Below, in pieces: positions 41,102 to 49,519 of a stretch of DNA of 64,000 nucleotides (its first letter is position 1; the number at the start of each line of letters is the position of its first letter). The notes beneath the pieces are model-generated. The model was not told the DNA's origin. It was given only the letters and a program-made list of their open reading frames with translations, and did no database searches. The position numbers were made by a program, and so were the translations under genes. The stretch spans positions 1,860,001 through 1,924,000 of the forward strand of contig NZ_JAUSXV010000001.1 of NCBI RefSeq assembly GCF_030816295.1, given 5' to 3'. This DNA is from Microbacterium natoriense. GTDB lineage: Bacteria > Actinomycetota > Actinomycetes > Actinomycetales > Microbacteriaceae.

Positions 41102-41794
41102 TCAGCCGCCGAGATACGCGCGGTGCAGCAGCTCGGGATCGGACTTGATCTGCTCCGACGTCCCCTGGAACGAGACCTGACCGCCGGCGACGACAACGGC
41201 CTCGCGGGCGAGGCTCAGCGCGAGCTGGGTGAACTGCTCGACCAGCAGCACGCCGACGCCCGACTCGGCGATGGACTTCACGATCGGCATGAGCCGCATG
41301 AAGACCACGGGGGCAAGGCCCAGCGACATCTCGTCGATCAGCAGCACACGTGGTTTCGCCGCGAAGGCCCGTGCGAGCACCACCATCTGCTGCTCACCGC
41401 CCGACAGCAGCGCTGTCGGCGAGTCGATCCGCTTCTCGAGTTCGGGGAACTGCTCGAGCGCGGCGTCCAGCTCAGCCGGAGTCCGCGCGGTGAGCGAGAT
41501 GTTCTCGCGCACCGTCAGCGATGGGAACACCGCCCGCCCCTGCTCGATGTGCACGATCCCGCGGCGGGCACGGGCGACGCGCGAGAGCTTGTCGATGGCC
41601 TCGCCGTCGAGGGTGAGCGTGCCGGCGGAGTGCGGAGTCACCCCCGACACGGACTCGATCAGACTGGTCTTGCCCGCGCCGTTCGGCCCGACGAGCGCGA
41701 GCACCTCTCCGCCGCGCACGGTGAGCGACACGTCGGAGATCACCGGCCCAGCTCCACGGCTGACGGTCACGCCGTCCAGGACGAGTTCACTCAT
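41102..41794 (-). CDS. livF: Branched-chain-type ABC importer ATPase LivF
   Basis: 230 aa. Walker A VGPNGAGKTSL, signature LSGGEQQMVVLARA, Walker B VLLIDEMSLGLAP, H-switch replaced by LLVEQF, as in the LivF branch. The ATG overlaps the previous stop by 4 nt. Energises uptake of a branched-chain amino acid, amide or aromatic acid; the real substrate is set by the binding protein at 44588. Confidence 0.9.
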   Translation of the reverse strand: MSELVLDGVTVSRGAGPVISDVSLTVRGGEVLALVGPNGAGKTSLIESVSGVTPHSAGTLTLDGEAIDKLSRVARARRGIVHIEQGRAVFPSLTVRENISLTARTPAELDAALEQFPELEKRIDSPTALLSGGEQQMVVLARAFAAKPRVLLIDEMSLGLAPVVFMRLMPIVKSIAESGVGVLLVEQFTQLALSLAREAVVVAGGQVSFQGTSEQIKSDPELLHRAYLGG

Positions 41795-43569
41795 GACAGC
41801 AGCTCCGTCTCTCCCATGTACGCCTTCACGACGTCGGGGTTCGCCAGCACCTCGGCCTGCGGGCCGCTCGCCAGCACTCGACCGAAGTCGAGCACGGTGA
41901 GCATCGGGCATACCGAGCGCACGAGATCGAGGTCGTGCTCGATGATGATCAGTGCGACGCCGTAGCGCCCGGGGAGCTCCCGCAGCCGTGCCGCGAGTGC
42001 CAGATGCTCCTCGTGCGACAGGCCGGCTGCCGGCTCGTCGAGGATGAGCAGTCGGGGGCGCGCGATCACGTTCGCCGCGACTTCGACCAGCCTCCGGGTG
42101 CCGACGTCGACGCTCGACAGGCGAGCCTTGGCCGGCGGGCAGCCGAAGAACTCCAGGACCTCGTCGATGTCGGATGCCGCGAGCCGCCGCCGCGCCACGA
42201 AGCGCACGTAGGCTCCGACGGTGAGCGCCGGCGGCACACGATCCTGCTGGAACGTGCGCCGAAGACCCAGGCGGGCGCGCCTCGTGGGGGAGAGGCCGGC
42301 GAGGTCGCGACCGCCCAGAAGCACGCGGCCGCCGTGCTTCGGCAGGAATCCGCCGATCGCGTCGACGAACGTCGACTTGCCGGCCCCGTTCGGCCCGATG
42401 AGGCCCATGATCGACGCGCTCGGCACCTGGAACGACACATCGTCGAGGGCCTTCAGCGCCCCGAACTGCACCGTGAGCCCTTCGACGGTGAGCACGGGCG
42501 CGCCGTCGAGAGCGGCCTCGTCGACGGTCGCCGTGGTCGTGGTGGTGATGACCGCTGCATCGGCTTCGGCATCCGGAGGCAACGCCGTCAGCGCCGCGCC
42601 CGCGGTCCTGCGGTCCGCGCGGCGCCAGATCAGATCGCGGACGGTCTGTCCCAGGTTCGTGCCGCTGGTCAGAGCCTGCACGCCGAGCACGCCGAAGACG
42701 ACGAAGCCCCAGTTCTGGTCGATGCCCCACCGCTTGAGGAGCTCGGGCACGAGCACCCAGAGGATGCCGCCGAGGATCGCCATGTCGATGAGGTGCGCGC
42801 CCGACATGATCGCCAGGACATAGAGCGCGAGCGACTGCAGCGGAGTGAAGCTCGAGGCGAAGGGCAGTTGCACCTGGCCCGCGAGGAGACCACCGGCGAT
42901 CCCGCCGAGGGCCGCCGACACGGCGAACGCCGTGAGCTTCGCGACCTGCACGCTCTGTCCTGCCGCCGCGGTGCCGCGCTCGGAGAAGGCGACGGCCTTC
43001 CACGACGAGCCCCAGCGCCCTCGCTGGAGGAAGAACACGCCGAGACCGCAGACGGCGAGCACGACGACGGAGAGGAAGAAGAACTGCCGGTCGTTCGAGA
43101 AGAGCTCCGGGCGCTCGATCGAGGTGCCGTCGACAGAACCGGGGAACTGGATCTGCACGAGCGTGACGTCGGCTGCGGCGGCGAATCCCAGGGTGACGAC
43201 CGCGAGATTCACTCCGCGCAGGCGCAGCGCCGGCAGCCCGACGATGATGCCCACGAGACCGGCGGCTATGCCGCCGAGCACAAGCCAGACGACGAACCCG
43301 CCCGGCGCCTGCATCACGTTCAACAGCGAGACGATCCACGCGCCGACGGCCGCGAAGGTGAGCTGGCACAGGGCGATCATCCCGGCCGAGCCGGTGACGA
43401 TCCCGAGTCCGAGGATGGCGATGGCCGCGACGACCGCGCTGATCGCCAGGAAGACGAAATAGCCGGGCAGGGCGGCGCTGAGGATCGCGCCGATGCCGAT
43501 GCCGACGGCGGCTGCCGCGACGGCGAACGGCCAGGTGGACTTGAACCAGGAGCGGTCAGCGAGCGGCAT
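41791..43569 (-). CDS. Fused permease-ATPase LivM-LivG
   Basis: 592 aa. Residues 1 to about 330 are a LivM permease with about 8-10 helices (GLGIVTGSAGMIALCQLTFA, LRLRGVNLAVVTLGFA). After a Pro/Ala/Thr linker (about 330-355), residues about 355-592 are the LivG ATPase: GPNGAGKSTFVDAI, LILDEPAAGLSHEE, IIIEHDLDLV. Fusion of membrane and ATP-binding subunits is found in several actinobacterial LIV systems and fixes a 1:1 ratio. The start overlaps the LivH stop by 14 nt. Confidence 0.9.
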   Translation of the reverse strand: MPLADRSWFKSTWPFAVAAAAVGIGIGAILSAALPGYFVFLAISAVVAAIAILGLGIVTGSAGMIALCQLTFAAVGAWIVSLLNVMQAPGGFVVWLVLGGIAAGLVGIIVGLPALRLRGVNLAVVTLGFAAAADVTLVQIQFPGSVDGTSIERPELFSNDRQFFFLSVVVLAVCGLGVFFLQRGRWGSSWKAVAFSERGTAAAGQSVQVAKLTAFAVSAALGGIAGGLLAGQVQLPFASSFTPLQSLALYVLAIMSGAHLIDMAILGGILWVLVPELLKRWGIDQNWGFVVFGVLGVQALTSGTNLGQTVRDLIWRRADRRTAGAALTALPPDAEADAAVITTTTTATVDEAALDGAPVLTVEGLTVQFGALKALDDVSFQVPSASIMGLIGPNGAGKSTFVDAIGGFLPKHGGRVLLGGRDLAGLSPTRRARLGLRRTFQQDRVPPALTVGAYVRFVARRRLAASDIDEVLEFFGCPPAKARLSSVDVGTRRLVEVAANVIARPRLLILDEPAAGLSHEEHLALAARLRELPGRYGVALIIIEHDLDLVRSVCPMLTVLDFGRVLASGPQAEVLANPDVVKAYMGETELLS

Positions 43570-44416
43570 CCCACACCTCCTTGCGCTGGGTCCACAGCAG
43601 CAGGACCACGATGAACAGGAACGGGAGGAAGTTGCGCACCAGGGCGACCTCGTCGAGCTGCGCGACCAGGCCGCCGAGCACGCCCAGCACGATGCCGCCG
43701 ACGACGGCGAGGTCGAGCCGGCGGAAGCCGCCGAGCAGCGCGGCGGCAGCGGCGGGCACGATGAGCATCGAGAGTCCGGTGGCGTCGCTGGACTGCGTCG
43801 GCGCGACGATGATGATCGCGATGGCGCTGATGACTCCGGTGACGAACCACACCGAGATCGACAGCGGACGGGAGCGGATGCCGAGCAGCTCCGCCGTGGT
43901 CGGACGCTCGGACAGCGCCCTCAGCTGCGTGCCCACCCTCGTGCGGCGGAGGACGACGCGAACGACCACCGCGGCCACGACCGCCATCAGCACCGTGGCG
44001 ACGGTCACCTGGCTGACGACGACGCCGCCGAACGAGAATGCCGGTCCCGCGATGATCGGCGTGAACGGCTGCGGTTTGTTGCCGAACAGGATGAACGACA
44101 GCGAGATCAGCAGGAGCAGAGGTCCGACGGTCATCGCCGAGCGGGTCGTCGTGGACGCCTCCGAGAGCCAGGTCGCGGCGATCCATCCGATCGCCGCCGA
44201 CAGGAGCCCGGCGACGAGGATCCCGATGATCGAGCCGAGCCAGATCGGCAGGCCGAGTCTGCTCACGAACCACACGGCCGTGAACGCGCCGAACATCCCC
44301 GTGGCGGCCTGAGCGAAGTTGACGACCCGCACGAGGCGGCTCATCAGCGTCAGACACACGCCGAGGACGGCGTAGAGTCCGCCGGCGGCGAGTCCGGCTA
44401 TGGCGCCTTGCAGCAT
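43556..44416 (-). CDS. livH: Branched-chain-type ABC permease LivH
   Basis: 286 aa, about 8 membrane helices. GLAAGGLYAVLGVCLTLMSRLVRVVNFAQ is the classical start of LivH (split into GLAAGGLYAVLGVCLTLMSR and VVNFAQAATGMFGA), and RALSERPTTAELLGI is the ATPase-contacting loop. First membrane component of the importer. A strong hairpin lies between it and the upstream binding-protein gene. Confidence 0.9.
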   Translation of the reverse strand: MLQGAIAGLAAGGLYAVLGVCLTLMSRLVRVVNFAQAATGMFGAFTAVWFVSRLGLPIWLGSIIGILVAGLLSAAIGWIAATWLSEASTTTRSAMTVGPLLLLISLSFILFGNKPQPFTPIIAGPAFSFGGVVVSQVTVATVLMAVVAAVVVRVVLRRTRVGTQLRALSERPTTAELLGIRSRPLSISVWFVTGVISAIAIIIVAPTQSSDATGLSMLIVPAAAAALLGGFRRLDLAVVGGIVLGVLGGLVAQLDEVALVRNFLPFLFIVVLLLWTQRKEVWDAAR

Positions 44417-44449
44417 GAGGCGTCCTTTCTGATCTGAGGGGGAGGAGAC

Positions 44450-44576
44450 CCCCGGTCGTTGAGCGAGGCACCCGGTCGTTGAGCGAGCGAAGCGAGACGA
44501 AACGCAGTGACCGACGTTCGGCGCCGGGTGAGGCGTTTCGTCTCGGTCGCTCCGCTCCCTCGCTCAACGACCGGGA
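44450..44576. repeat. Palindromic repeat family A, copy 3 (between livJ and livH)
   Basis: CCCGGTCGTTGAGCGAGCGA from 44471 ending GACGAAACGC, answered from 44533 by GCGTTTCGTCTCGG and CTCGCTCAACGACCGGG. An extra partial left arm lies at 44450-44470. It sits between the highly expressed binding-protein gene and the permeases, so in RNA it would be a large stem-loop able to protect or end the livJ transcript. Confidence 0.9.
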
Positions 44577-44587
44577 GCGAAGAGCGA

Positions 44588-45754
44588 CTATTCGCCGATG
44601 CGCAGCCAGTCTTCGGAGACCTTCTCCCAAGCGTTCGTGCCGGATTTCAAGATGATCGGCCAGCCGGCGGTGTTCTGCGTGCCGAACGCGTAGGGCGTTC
44701 CCACCATCGGGTTGTCGATCGGGTCCATGCCCTGCAGCGCCTTCGTCACGCTCTCGCGGGTGATGTCGCCCTTGATGGACTTCAGCACCTCGATGAAGTA
44801 CGTCGCGGCGAGGTAGCCGCCCTGGCTGAACGACGTGAGCGGGATGTCGTTCTTCTCCATCAGCGCCCGCCAGTCCTTGTTGATGTCGTTGTCGTCGGTG
44901 AACGGATAGAACTCGGCAGGCACGTAGATGCCGGCGCCCGCGTTGTCGACCGCCTTCGCGAAGTTCTCGCTGTAGACGCTGGTGAGGTAGAGCCAGGTCA
45001 CGTCGTCCCAACCCTGTGCGTTGGCGGCCTTGACCTGACCGATCGCGTCGGGCTCGACGGGGTTGATCGCGAGAGCCTTGCAGCCCTGCTCACGCGCCTT
45101 CACGATGTACGGCGTGTAGTCGGATGCTCCGTAGGGCACGGTGTCGTCGACGTACTTCGGCTTCTTGCCTGTGATCTCGGTCCACTTGTCGATCGCGGCC
45201 TGGTAGGTCGGCCGGGTGGAGCCGGCGATCTCGAGAAGCACGCAGATGTCGTCGAGGCCGAGGACCTCAGATCCGTACTGCAGCGTCAGGGTCATGTCGT
45301 TGAACGGTCCGACGTTCGCAGGCGAGATGTTCTCGCTGTCGAAGCATCCCGTGTCCACGCCGATGCCGGGAATAGAGAGGATGCTCTCCTGCTCGTAGTA
45401 CTTGGCGTTGATCTCGCACTCGATGAGGCTGGCCGAGCCCACGAGCGCGACCGCTCCGTCGCTGCCGACCAGCTCTCGGGCCGACGCCGTCGCCGTGGCG
45501 GGATCGCCCTTGTCGTCGAGCGCCTTGTAGTCGATCTTCTGTCCGTTCAGACCACCTTCTTCGTTGAAGGCGTCGAACACGGCTGCCGCCGCCTGCGACG
45601 CCTCCGGGAATGTCGCCGGGCCGCTGATCGTGTTGACGGATCCGACGACGATCGAACCGCCCCCGCTGCCGGATCCACCGTCATCGGCGCAGCCGGACAG
45701 GATGAGGGCTGCCACGGCGAAAAGGGCCGCGGTGCCTGCTACTCGCTTGTTCAT
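44588..45754 (-). CDS. ABC importer substrate-binding lipoprotein (LivJ/UrtA-like)
   Basis: 388 aa with signal and lipobox LSGCADD. The mature protein is a periplasmic-binding-protein type I (VVGSVNTISGPATFPEASQA start, ALVGSASLIECE, QLGYDG-like parts). It captures an amino acid, amide or aromatic substrate outside the cell for LivH-LivMG-LivF. It is followed by a hairpin. The ligand cannot be read from sequence. The first LIV gene, 43 nt behind the NTF2-like gene. Confidence 0.88.
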   Translation of the reverse strand: MNKRVAGTAALFAVAALILSGCADDGGSGSGGGSIVVGSVNTISGPATFPEASQAAAAVFDAFNEEGGLNGQKIDYKALDDKGDPATATASARELVGSDGAVALVGSASLIECEINAKYYEQESILSIPGIGVDTGCFDSENISPANVGPFNDMTLTLQYGSEVLGLDDICVLLEIAGSTRPTYQAAIDKWTEITGKKPKYVDDTVPYGASDYTPYIVKAREQGCKALAINPVEPDAIGQVKAANAQGWDDVTWLYLTSVYSENFAKAVDNAGAGIYVPAEFYPFTDDNDINKDWRALMEKNDIPLTSFSQGGYLAATYFIEVLKSIKGDITRESVTKALQGMDPIDNPMVGTPYAFGTQNTAGWPIILKSGTNAWEKVSEDWLRIGE

Positions 45755-45797
45755 GTGCGTTGTTGCCTCTCGGTTCTCGGGTGTTGCTGTGTGTCGT

Positions 45798-46187
45798 TCA
45801 GTCGCGCAGTGCGCGATTGACCAGCTCGGTGTCGGTGAACTGCTCGAACGCGGCGACCCGCCCGTCGGTCAGCCGCCAGACGTGCGCGACGCGCGCGGCG
45901 AAGAAGCGCCCCGTCCGGATGTAGGTGCCGGAGTACGTGCCGATGCCGACGACGACGTCTCCGCCGTCGATGACCTCGTCGATCGCGAGCGTGTAGTCGT
46001 CCCACTCCTCCTGGATGCGCTGGAACACGTTGGCGGCGACGGCATCCGGTCCGACGTAGGTGCCTGCGTACGGGAATCCCGCAGCCTCCGTCCACTGCAC
46101 ATCGTCGGCCAGCGGCGCCAGCATCCCCTCGAGGTCTCCCCGGTCGCTGGCGGCGTAGTGGGCGAGGATGATGTCTGCGTTCCTCAT
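45798..46187 (-). CDS. SnoaL/NTF2-like protein
   Basis: 129 aa from ATG 46187 with AAGGAG 7 nt upstream. NTF2-like pattern: an N-terminal helix pair (ILAHYAASDRGDLEGMLAPLADDVQW), GPDAVAANVF, and AHVWRLTDGRVAAFEQFTD at the end. Such small cone-fold proteins act as hydratases, isomerases, ester hydrolases or ligand binders. The role here must relate to the imported substrate, together with the adjacent MoaF protein. Confidence 0.75.
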   Translation of the reverse strand: MRNADIILAHYAASDRGDLEGMLAPLADDVQWTEAAGFPYAGTYVGPDAVAANVFQRIQEEWDDYTLAIDEVIDGGDVVVGIGTYSGTYIRTGRFFAARVAHVWRLTDGRVAAFEQFTDTELVNRALRD

Positions 46188-46233
46188 GTGATCTCCTTCT
46201 GTTCCTTCTGGGTCCCTGAGCCTGTGGAAGGGG

Positions 46234-47022
46234 TCACACCGGCTGGGCGTCGGGGTAGGCGACGGAGCCGAGCGGGTAGATGTGGCCTCCTGCACGGGAG
46301 TGCTCGGCGTCGCCGTCGCCGTTGAGGCCGAGGAAGATCCCCGTGGTCATGAGCTGATAGCCGAGGTCGTGCAGCCAGACGCTGGCGACAGCGATGCGGA
46401 ACTCGCGGAAGCAGAAGAGGTACAGGCCGTCGGCGAACTTCCACACGGTCGACAGGTCCATGTCGCCGTGACCGCGCTGCACCCCTTCCAGGCACTGCCA
46501 CGCGTAGCGAAGGCTGGAGACGTAGACGTGCTCGTAGAGATGGTGCGGGCTGTAGCGGTACACGTTGCGCTTGCCGATGAGATCGCGGCTCGGCCCTGGA
46601 ACCTCGCCCGTCGCCGGACCACGGTCGGTGGTCGCGGCCCAGAAGTCCTGACCGACCTGCGGAACGCCCTCCACCGCCTCGGCGGCGATACGGGAGCGGA
46701 CCACGGTCGCGCGGTGGGTCGTGGTCGAGTAGACGACGGTGATCGCTTCGCGTTCACGGCTCTCGAGAGGGATGTTCACGAACACGATGTCATCTCGCAC
46801 GGCGACCGCGTCGTAGGGGTCGGTTCCGGCCGCCTCGAATCCGGTCCAGGTGACGGCCACGGAATCGAAGGAGAGCGCGAGGATCGAGCCGTCGTCGAGT
46901 GTCAGCGTGAGGGCCGTGCCGGCGAGGGTCGTGTTCGGCAGGCGGAACGCGTCGATTCCGGCGGCGAACTCGTCGTAGGTGCGCCACTCATCGAGCGCCG
47001 GGTCTGTGGAGGTGTCGGCCAT
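46234..47022 (-). CDS. MoaF-family protein 2
   Basis: 262 aa, cytosolic, paralogue of the protein at 35958. YRYSPHHLYEHVYVSSLRYA, then WQCLEGVQRGHGDMD, then LYLFCFREFRIAVASVW is the same C-terminal pattern, while the N-terminal half differs more. It is the first gene behind the AraC regulator and precedes the NTF2-like and LIV importer genes. Presence of two MoaF proteins, one with each transporter, suggests one pathway with two branches (inference). Confidence 0.7.
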   Translation of the reverse strand: MADTSTDPALDEWRTYDEFAAGIDAFRLPNTTLAGTALTLTLDDGSILALSFDSVAVTWTGFEAAGTDPYDAVAVRDDIVFVNIPLESREREAITVVYSTTTHRATVVRSRIAAEAVEGVPQVGQDFWAATTDRGPATGEVPGPSRDLIGKRNVYRYSPHHLYEHVYVSSLRYAWQCLEGVQRGHGDMDLSTVWKFADGLYLFCFREFRIAVASVWLHDLGYQLMTTGIFLGLNGDGDAEHSRAGGHIYPLGSVAYPDAQPV

Positions 47023-47205
47023 GGGTGTCCTGACGTCGCACGCGGCGGAGCGTCGTCGCTCCGGGCACCGCGGCTTCGCGATGCGCTTGCCTCATGCTCG
47101 ATCCGAGAGGGGCATCCGCTCAAGGCGTGCGCGACCATCGCGCGCCGAGAGTCAAACGGCGTGCCCTCCGGGGCAAGTCGGCTGGAGAGCAAAGTCCCCG
47201 CGCGT

Positions 47206-47260
47206 GCCACCATCGACGCTGCGCGCCACCATCGAGTGGACGTCGGGATCGTGGTGGCGT
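47206..47260. promoter_or_regulatory. Direct repeats between araC and moaF2
   Basis: GCCACCATCGA at 47206-47216 and again at 47225-47235, starting 19 bp apart, with an inverted GTGGTGGC at about 47251-47258. Spacing near two helical turns fits AraC-family binding. The repeats lie in the 274-bp gap ahead of moaF2, 184 bp before its start; the regulator gene is directly upstream. Confidence 0.4.
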
Positions 47261-47296
47261 GTCCGGATCCGGGTGGCGGAGCGGATGCCGGGGGCG

Positions 47297-48253
47297 TCAG
47301 TGCGCGGCGCGGTACTCGCTGGGGGATACGCCGAAGGTGGTCTTGAACGCGCGGCTGAAGTGCGCGGCATCCACGAAGCCCCACCGTGCGGCGATCGCGG
47401 CGACCGGGCGATCGGCCAGCATCGGGTCGAGCAGGTCGCGGCGGCACTGCTCGAGGCGGCGTGTGCGGATCCACGTGGACACCGTGACGCCCTGCTCCTG
47501 GAACAGGCCGTGCAGATGGCGGGTCGAGATGTAGTGCGCCGACGCGATCGACGCGGGGCCGAGGTCGGTCGACGCGAGATTGCGCTCGATGTAGGAGCGG
47601 ATGCGCTGCACCAGGGCGCGATGCGGGTCGGCGGACACCTCGTCGAGTCCGAGCTCGCGGGTGAAGACCGTCGAGACCAGATCGAGGGCGCTGTGGGCGA
47701 GGCGCGCCCCGGTCGTGCCTGCGAGCTGATCGAGGTTGCCGGCCAGTTGCGTCAGGTAGGGAACCACCATGCTCCCCAGCCCCTCCTGCCCTGAGATCCG
47801 TACGGCGGTGAGCTGGCCGATCATCTCAGGAGGCAGGCTGATCAGGTGCTTCGGGAACATCACGACCATGGTGCGGAAGTCCTCGTCGAACACCAGGGAA
47901 TACGGGCGATCGGTGTCGTACACCGCGAGATCGCCCGGGCGCAGCACCGCCTCGCGGTCGTCCTGGATGAGCATGCCGGTTCCGGCGAGCATCAGGCTCA
48001 CCTTGAAGAACGAGCGGTCGCCTCGGGCGATGAGCTCGGGCGTGCGCTCGACGACGTGGGAGGTCGCGCGCAGGTCGGTGACGTGGACCTCGTCGACGGA
48101 TGCTGCGCGGATCATGCCGCGGAAATGGTCGGGTCCGCTGCTGGACACCTGGAGAGGGACGAACGACTCCGACACCGCGGCGCGGAAGTCGCTGATGTTG
48201 CGCGCGATGAGAGTCGACACCGATTCGGCGGAGGCCATGGGTGCACCGTTCAT
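47297..48253 (-). CDS. AraC-family regulator (FeaR-like N-domain)
   Basis: 318 aa. A C-terminal double HTH of AraC type (SIASAHYISTRHLHGLFQEQ and VAAIAARWGFVDAAHFSRAFK, ending FGVSPSEYR). The N-terminal domain has the DRPYSLVFDEDFRTMVVMFP pattern of the AraC_binding_2/FeaR group. FeaR activates tynA and feaB for aromatic amine use in E. coli. By position it controls the moaF2-livJHMGF genes on the same strand. Effector unknown. Confidence 0.85.
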   Translation of the reverse strand: MNGAPMASAESVSTLIARNISDFRAAVSESFVPLQVSSSGPDHFRGMIRAASVDEVHVTDLRATSHVVERTPELIARGDRSFFKVSLMLAGTGMLIQDDREAVLRPGDLAVYDTDRPYSLVFDEDFRTMVVMFPKHLISLPPEMIGQLTAVRISGQEGLGSMVVPYLTQLAGNLDQLAGTTGARLAHSALDLVSTVFTRELGLDEVSADPHRALVQRIRSYIERNLASTDLGPASIASAHYISTRHLHGLFQEQGVTVSTWIRTRRLEQCRRDLLDPMLADRPVAAIAARWGFVDAAHFSRAFKTTFGVSPSEYRAAH

Positions 48254-48365
48254 GAAAGATCACCTCGGGTGGTGGAACGACGACGTTGTATACGATCCGT
48301 TCCGTGATGCTATCACCGACCGTGCCACGCCGGCACGACTTCTAGGATGTGGAGCGGAGGTGCGC

Positions 48366-49517
48366 ATGAAGGCGGTCGGCGACAGGGTCATGCAGGTGCT
48401 GCGCCAGCTGCGCGGACCCGACACATCGGACTCGGTGTTCGAGGCGACGGCCTTGATCGTGGGGGCGGTGTTCCTCGTTCTCGGCTTCGCGATCGGCTTC
48501 CCTGTGTTCTTCGGGCACGAGCTCACGATCAGCGGCACGGGATCGATCGGCAGCTTCGCCTCCTACGGCGGTGCGATCACGGCGGTGCTCGCGTTCGTCC
48601 TCGGGCGCCTCGCCGTGCGCCCGGAGGAGATCCGTGAGGACGCCGTGCGCGACGGGTTCAGCGTGCCGGGTGACCGGCTGCGCTGGTACGACCTCGCCGC
48701 GATCGCCTTCGCGCACGCGGCGATCGCCTATCTGGGCTGGCTCGGCGTCGCTGAGCTTCTCGAGCGCAGCTTCCTCGGGGCGCCGGTCTTCCCTTTTCCC
48801 GGGGCGATCCTCGTGAGCGTCGCTTTCGCGCTCACGGCGTACGTGGCCTTCCTCAGCGCGGTCGCTCTCACCCCGATGGTGCTCTCCCTCGTGCTCGCGG
48901 TGTTCCTCGTGGTCGGCGCCTTCGCCGCGATGCTCGCCTCGAGCGATCGCGACTGGTGGCGCAACAACCTGTCCGCGCTCGGCATGAGCACGAACAGCGC
49001 GTCGATCGCCTTCAACGCCACGCTGGTCATCGCGGGAGTGATGATCACCACGATCTCCCGCTACGCCACCGCGGGGCTCCCCGTCGACGAAGACGGGGCC
49101 CGTCGCGGACGCTTCATCGTGCGCGGGGGCCTCATCCTGATGGGCGTCTTCCTGGCGTGCGTCGGAGTCTTCCCGGTCGACGAGTTCTTCCTGGTGCACA
49201 ACACCGTGGCGACCGGGATGACCGTCGTGTTCGCCATCGTCGTGGTGGGGTTGCCGTGGTTCCTGAGGTCGATACCCCGCGTGTTCGTCCTGTTCGGCTG
49301 GGCGTACGTTCTCGTGATCGTCATGCTCGGCGTCTTCTTCGCCGTGGGGTACTACAACCTCACCGCGGTCGAGCTGATCGCAGCAGTGCTGATCTTCAGC
49401 TGGATCATCGTGTTCCTCCGCACAGCGGGCTCGGTGACCGGGGGCTCCCGAGGCGACCCGGCCTCGGCCCGAACGGATCGGGTGCGGGCCGGGTCGCCCG
49501 ATCTGCTCGCAGGCTGA
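48366..49517 (+). CDS. Multispan membrane protein (DUF998-like)
   Basis: 383 aa from ATG 48366 with GGAGG 6 nt before it; earlier in-frame starts overlap araC and are rejected. About 10 hydrophobic helices, with WWRNNLSALGMSTNSASIAFN in the middle, typical of DUF998-type membrane proteins. Cytoplasmic C-terminal tail is polar. Function unknown. Convergent with the MFS exporter. Confidence 0.65.
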   Translation: MKAVGDRVMQVLRQLRGPDTSDSVFEATALIVGAVFLVLGFAIGFPVFFGHELTISGTGSIGSFASYGGAITAVLAFVLGRLAVRPEEIREDAVRDGFSVPGDRLRWYDLAAIAFAHAAIAYLGWLGVAELLERSFLGAPVFPFPGAILVSVAFALTAYVAFLSAVALTPMVLSLVLAVFLVVGAFAAMLASSDRDWWRNNLSALGMSTNSASIAFNATLVIAGVMITTISRYATAGLPVDEDGARRGRFIVRGGLILMGVFLACVGVFPVDEFFLVHNTVATGMTVVFAIVVVGLPWFLRSIPRVFVLFGWAYVLVIVMLGVFFAVGYYNLTAVELIAAVLIFSWIIVFLRTAGSVTGGSRGDPASARTDRVRAGSPDLLAG

Positions 49518-49519
49518 AT

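Noticed and set aside
47769..48365. N-terminal extension of the DUF998-like membrane protein
   Set aside because: It lies antisense within the AraC regulator; ATG 48366 has a good ribosome site.
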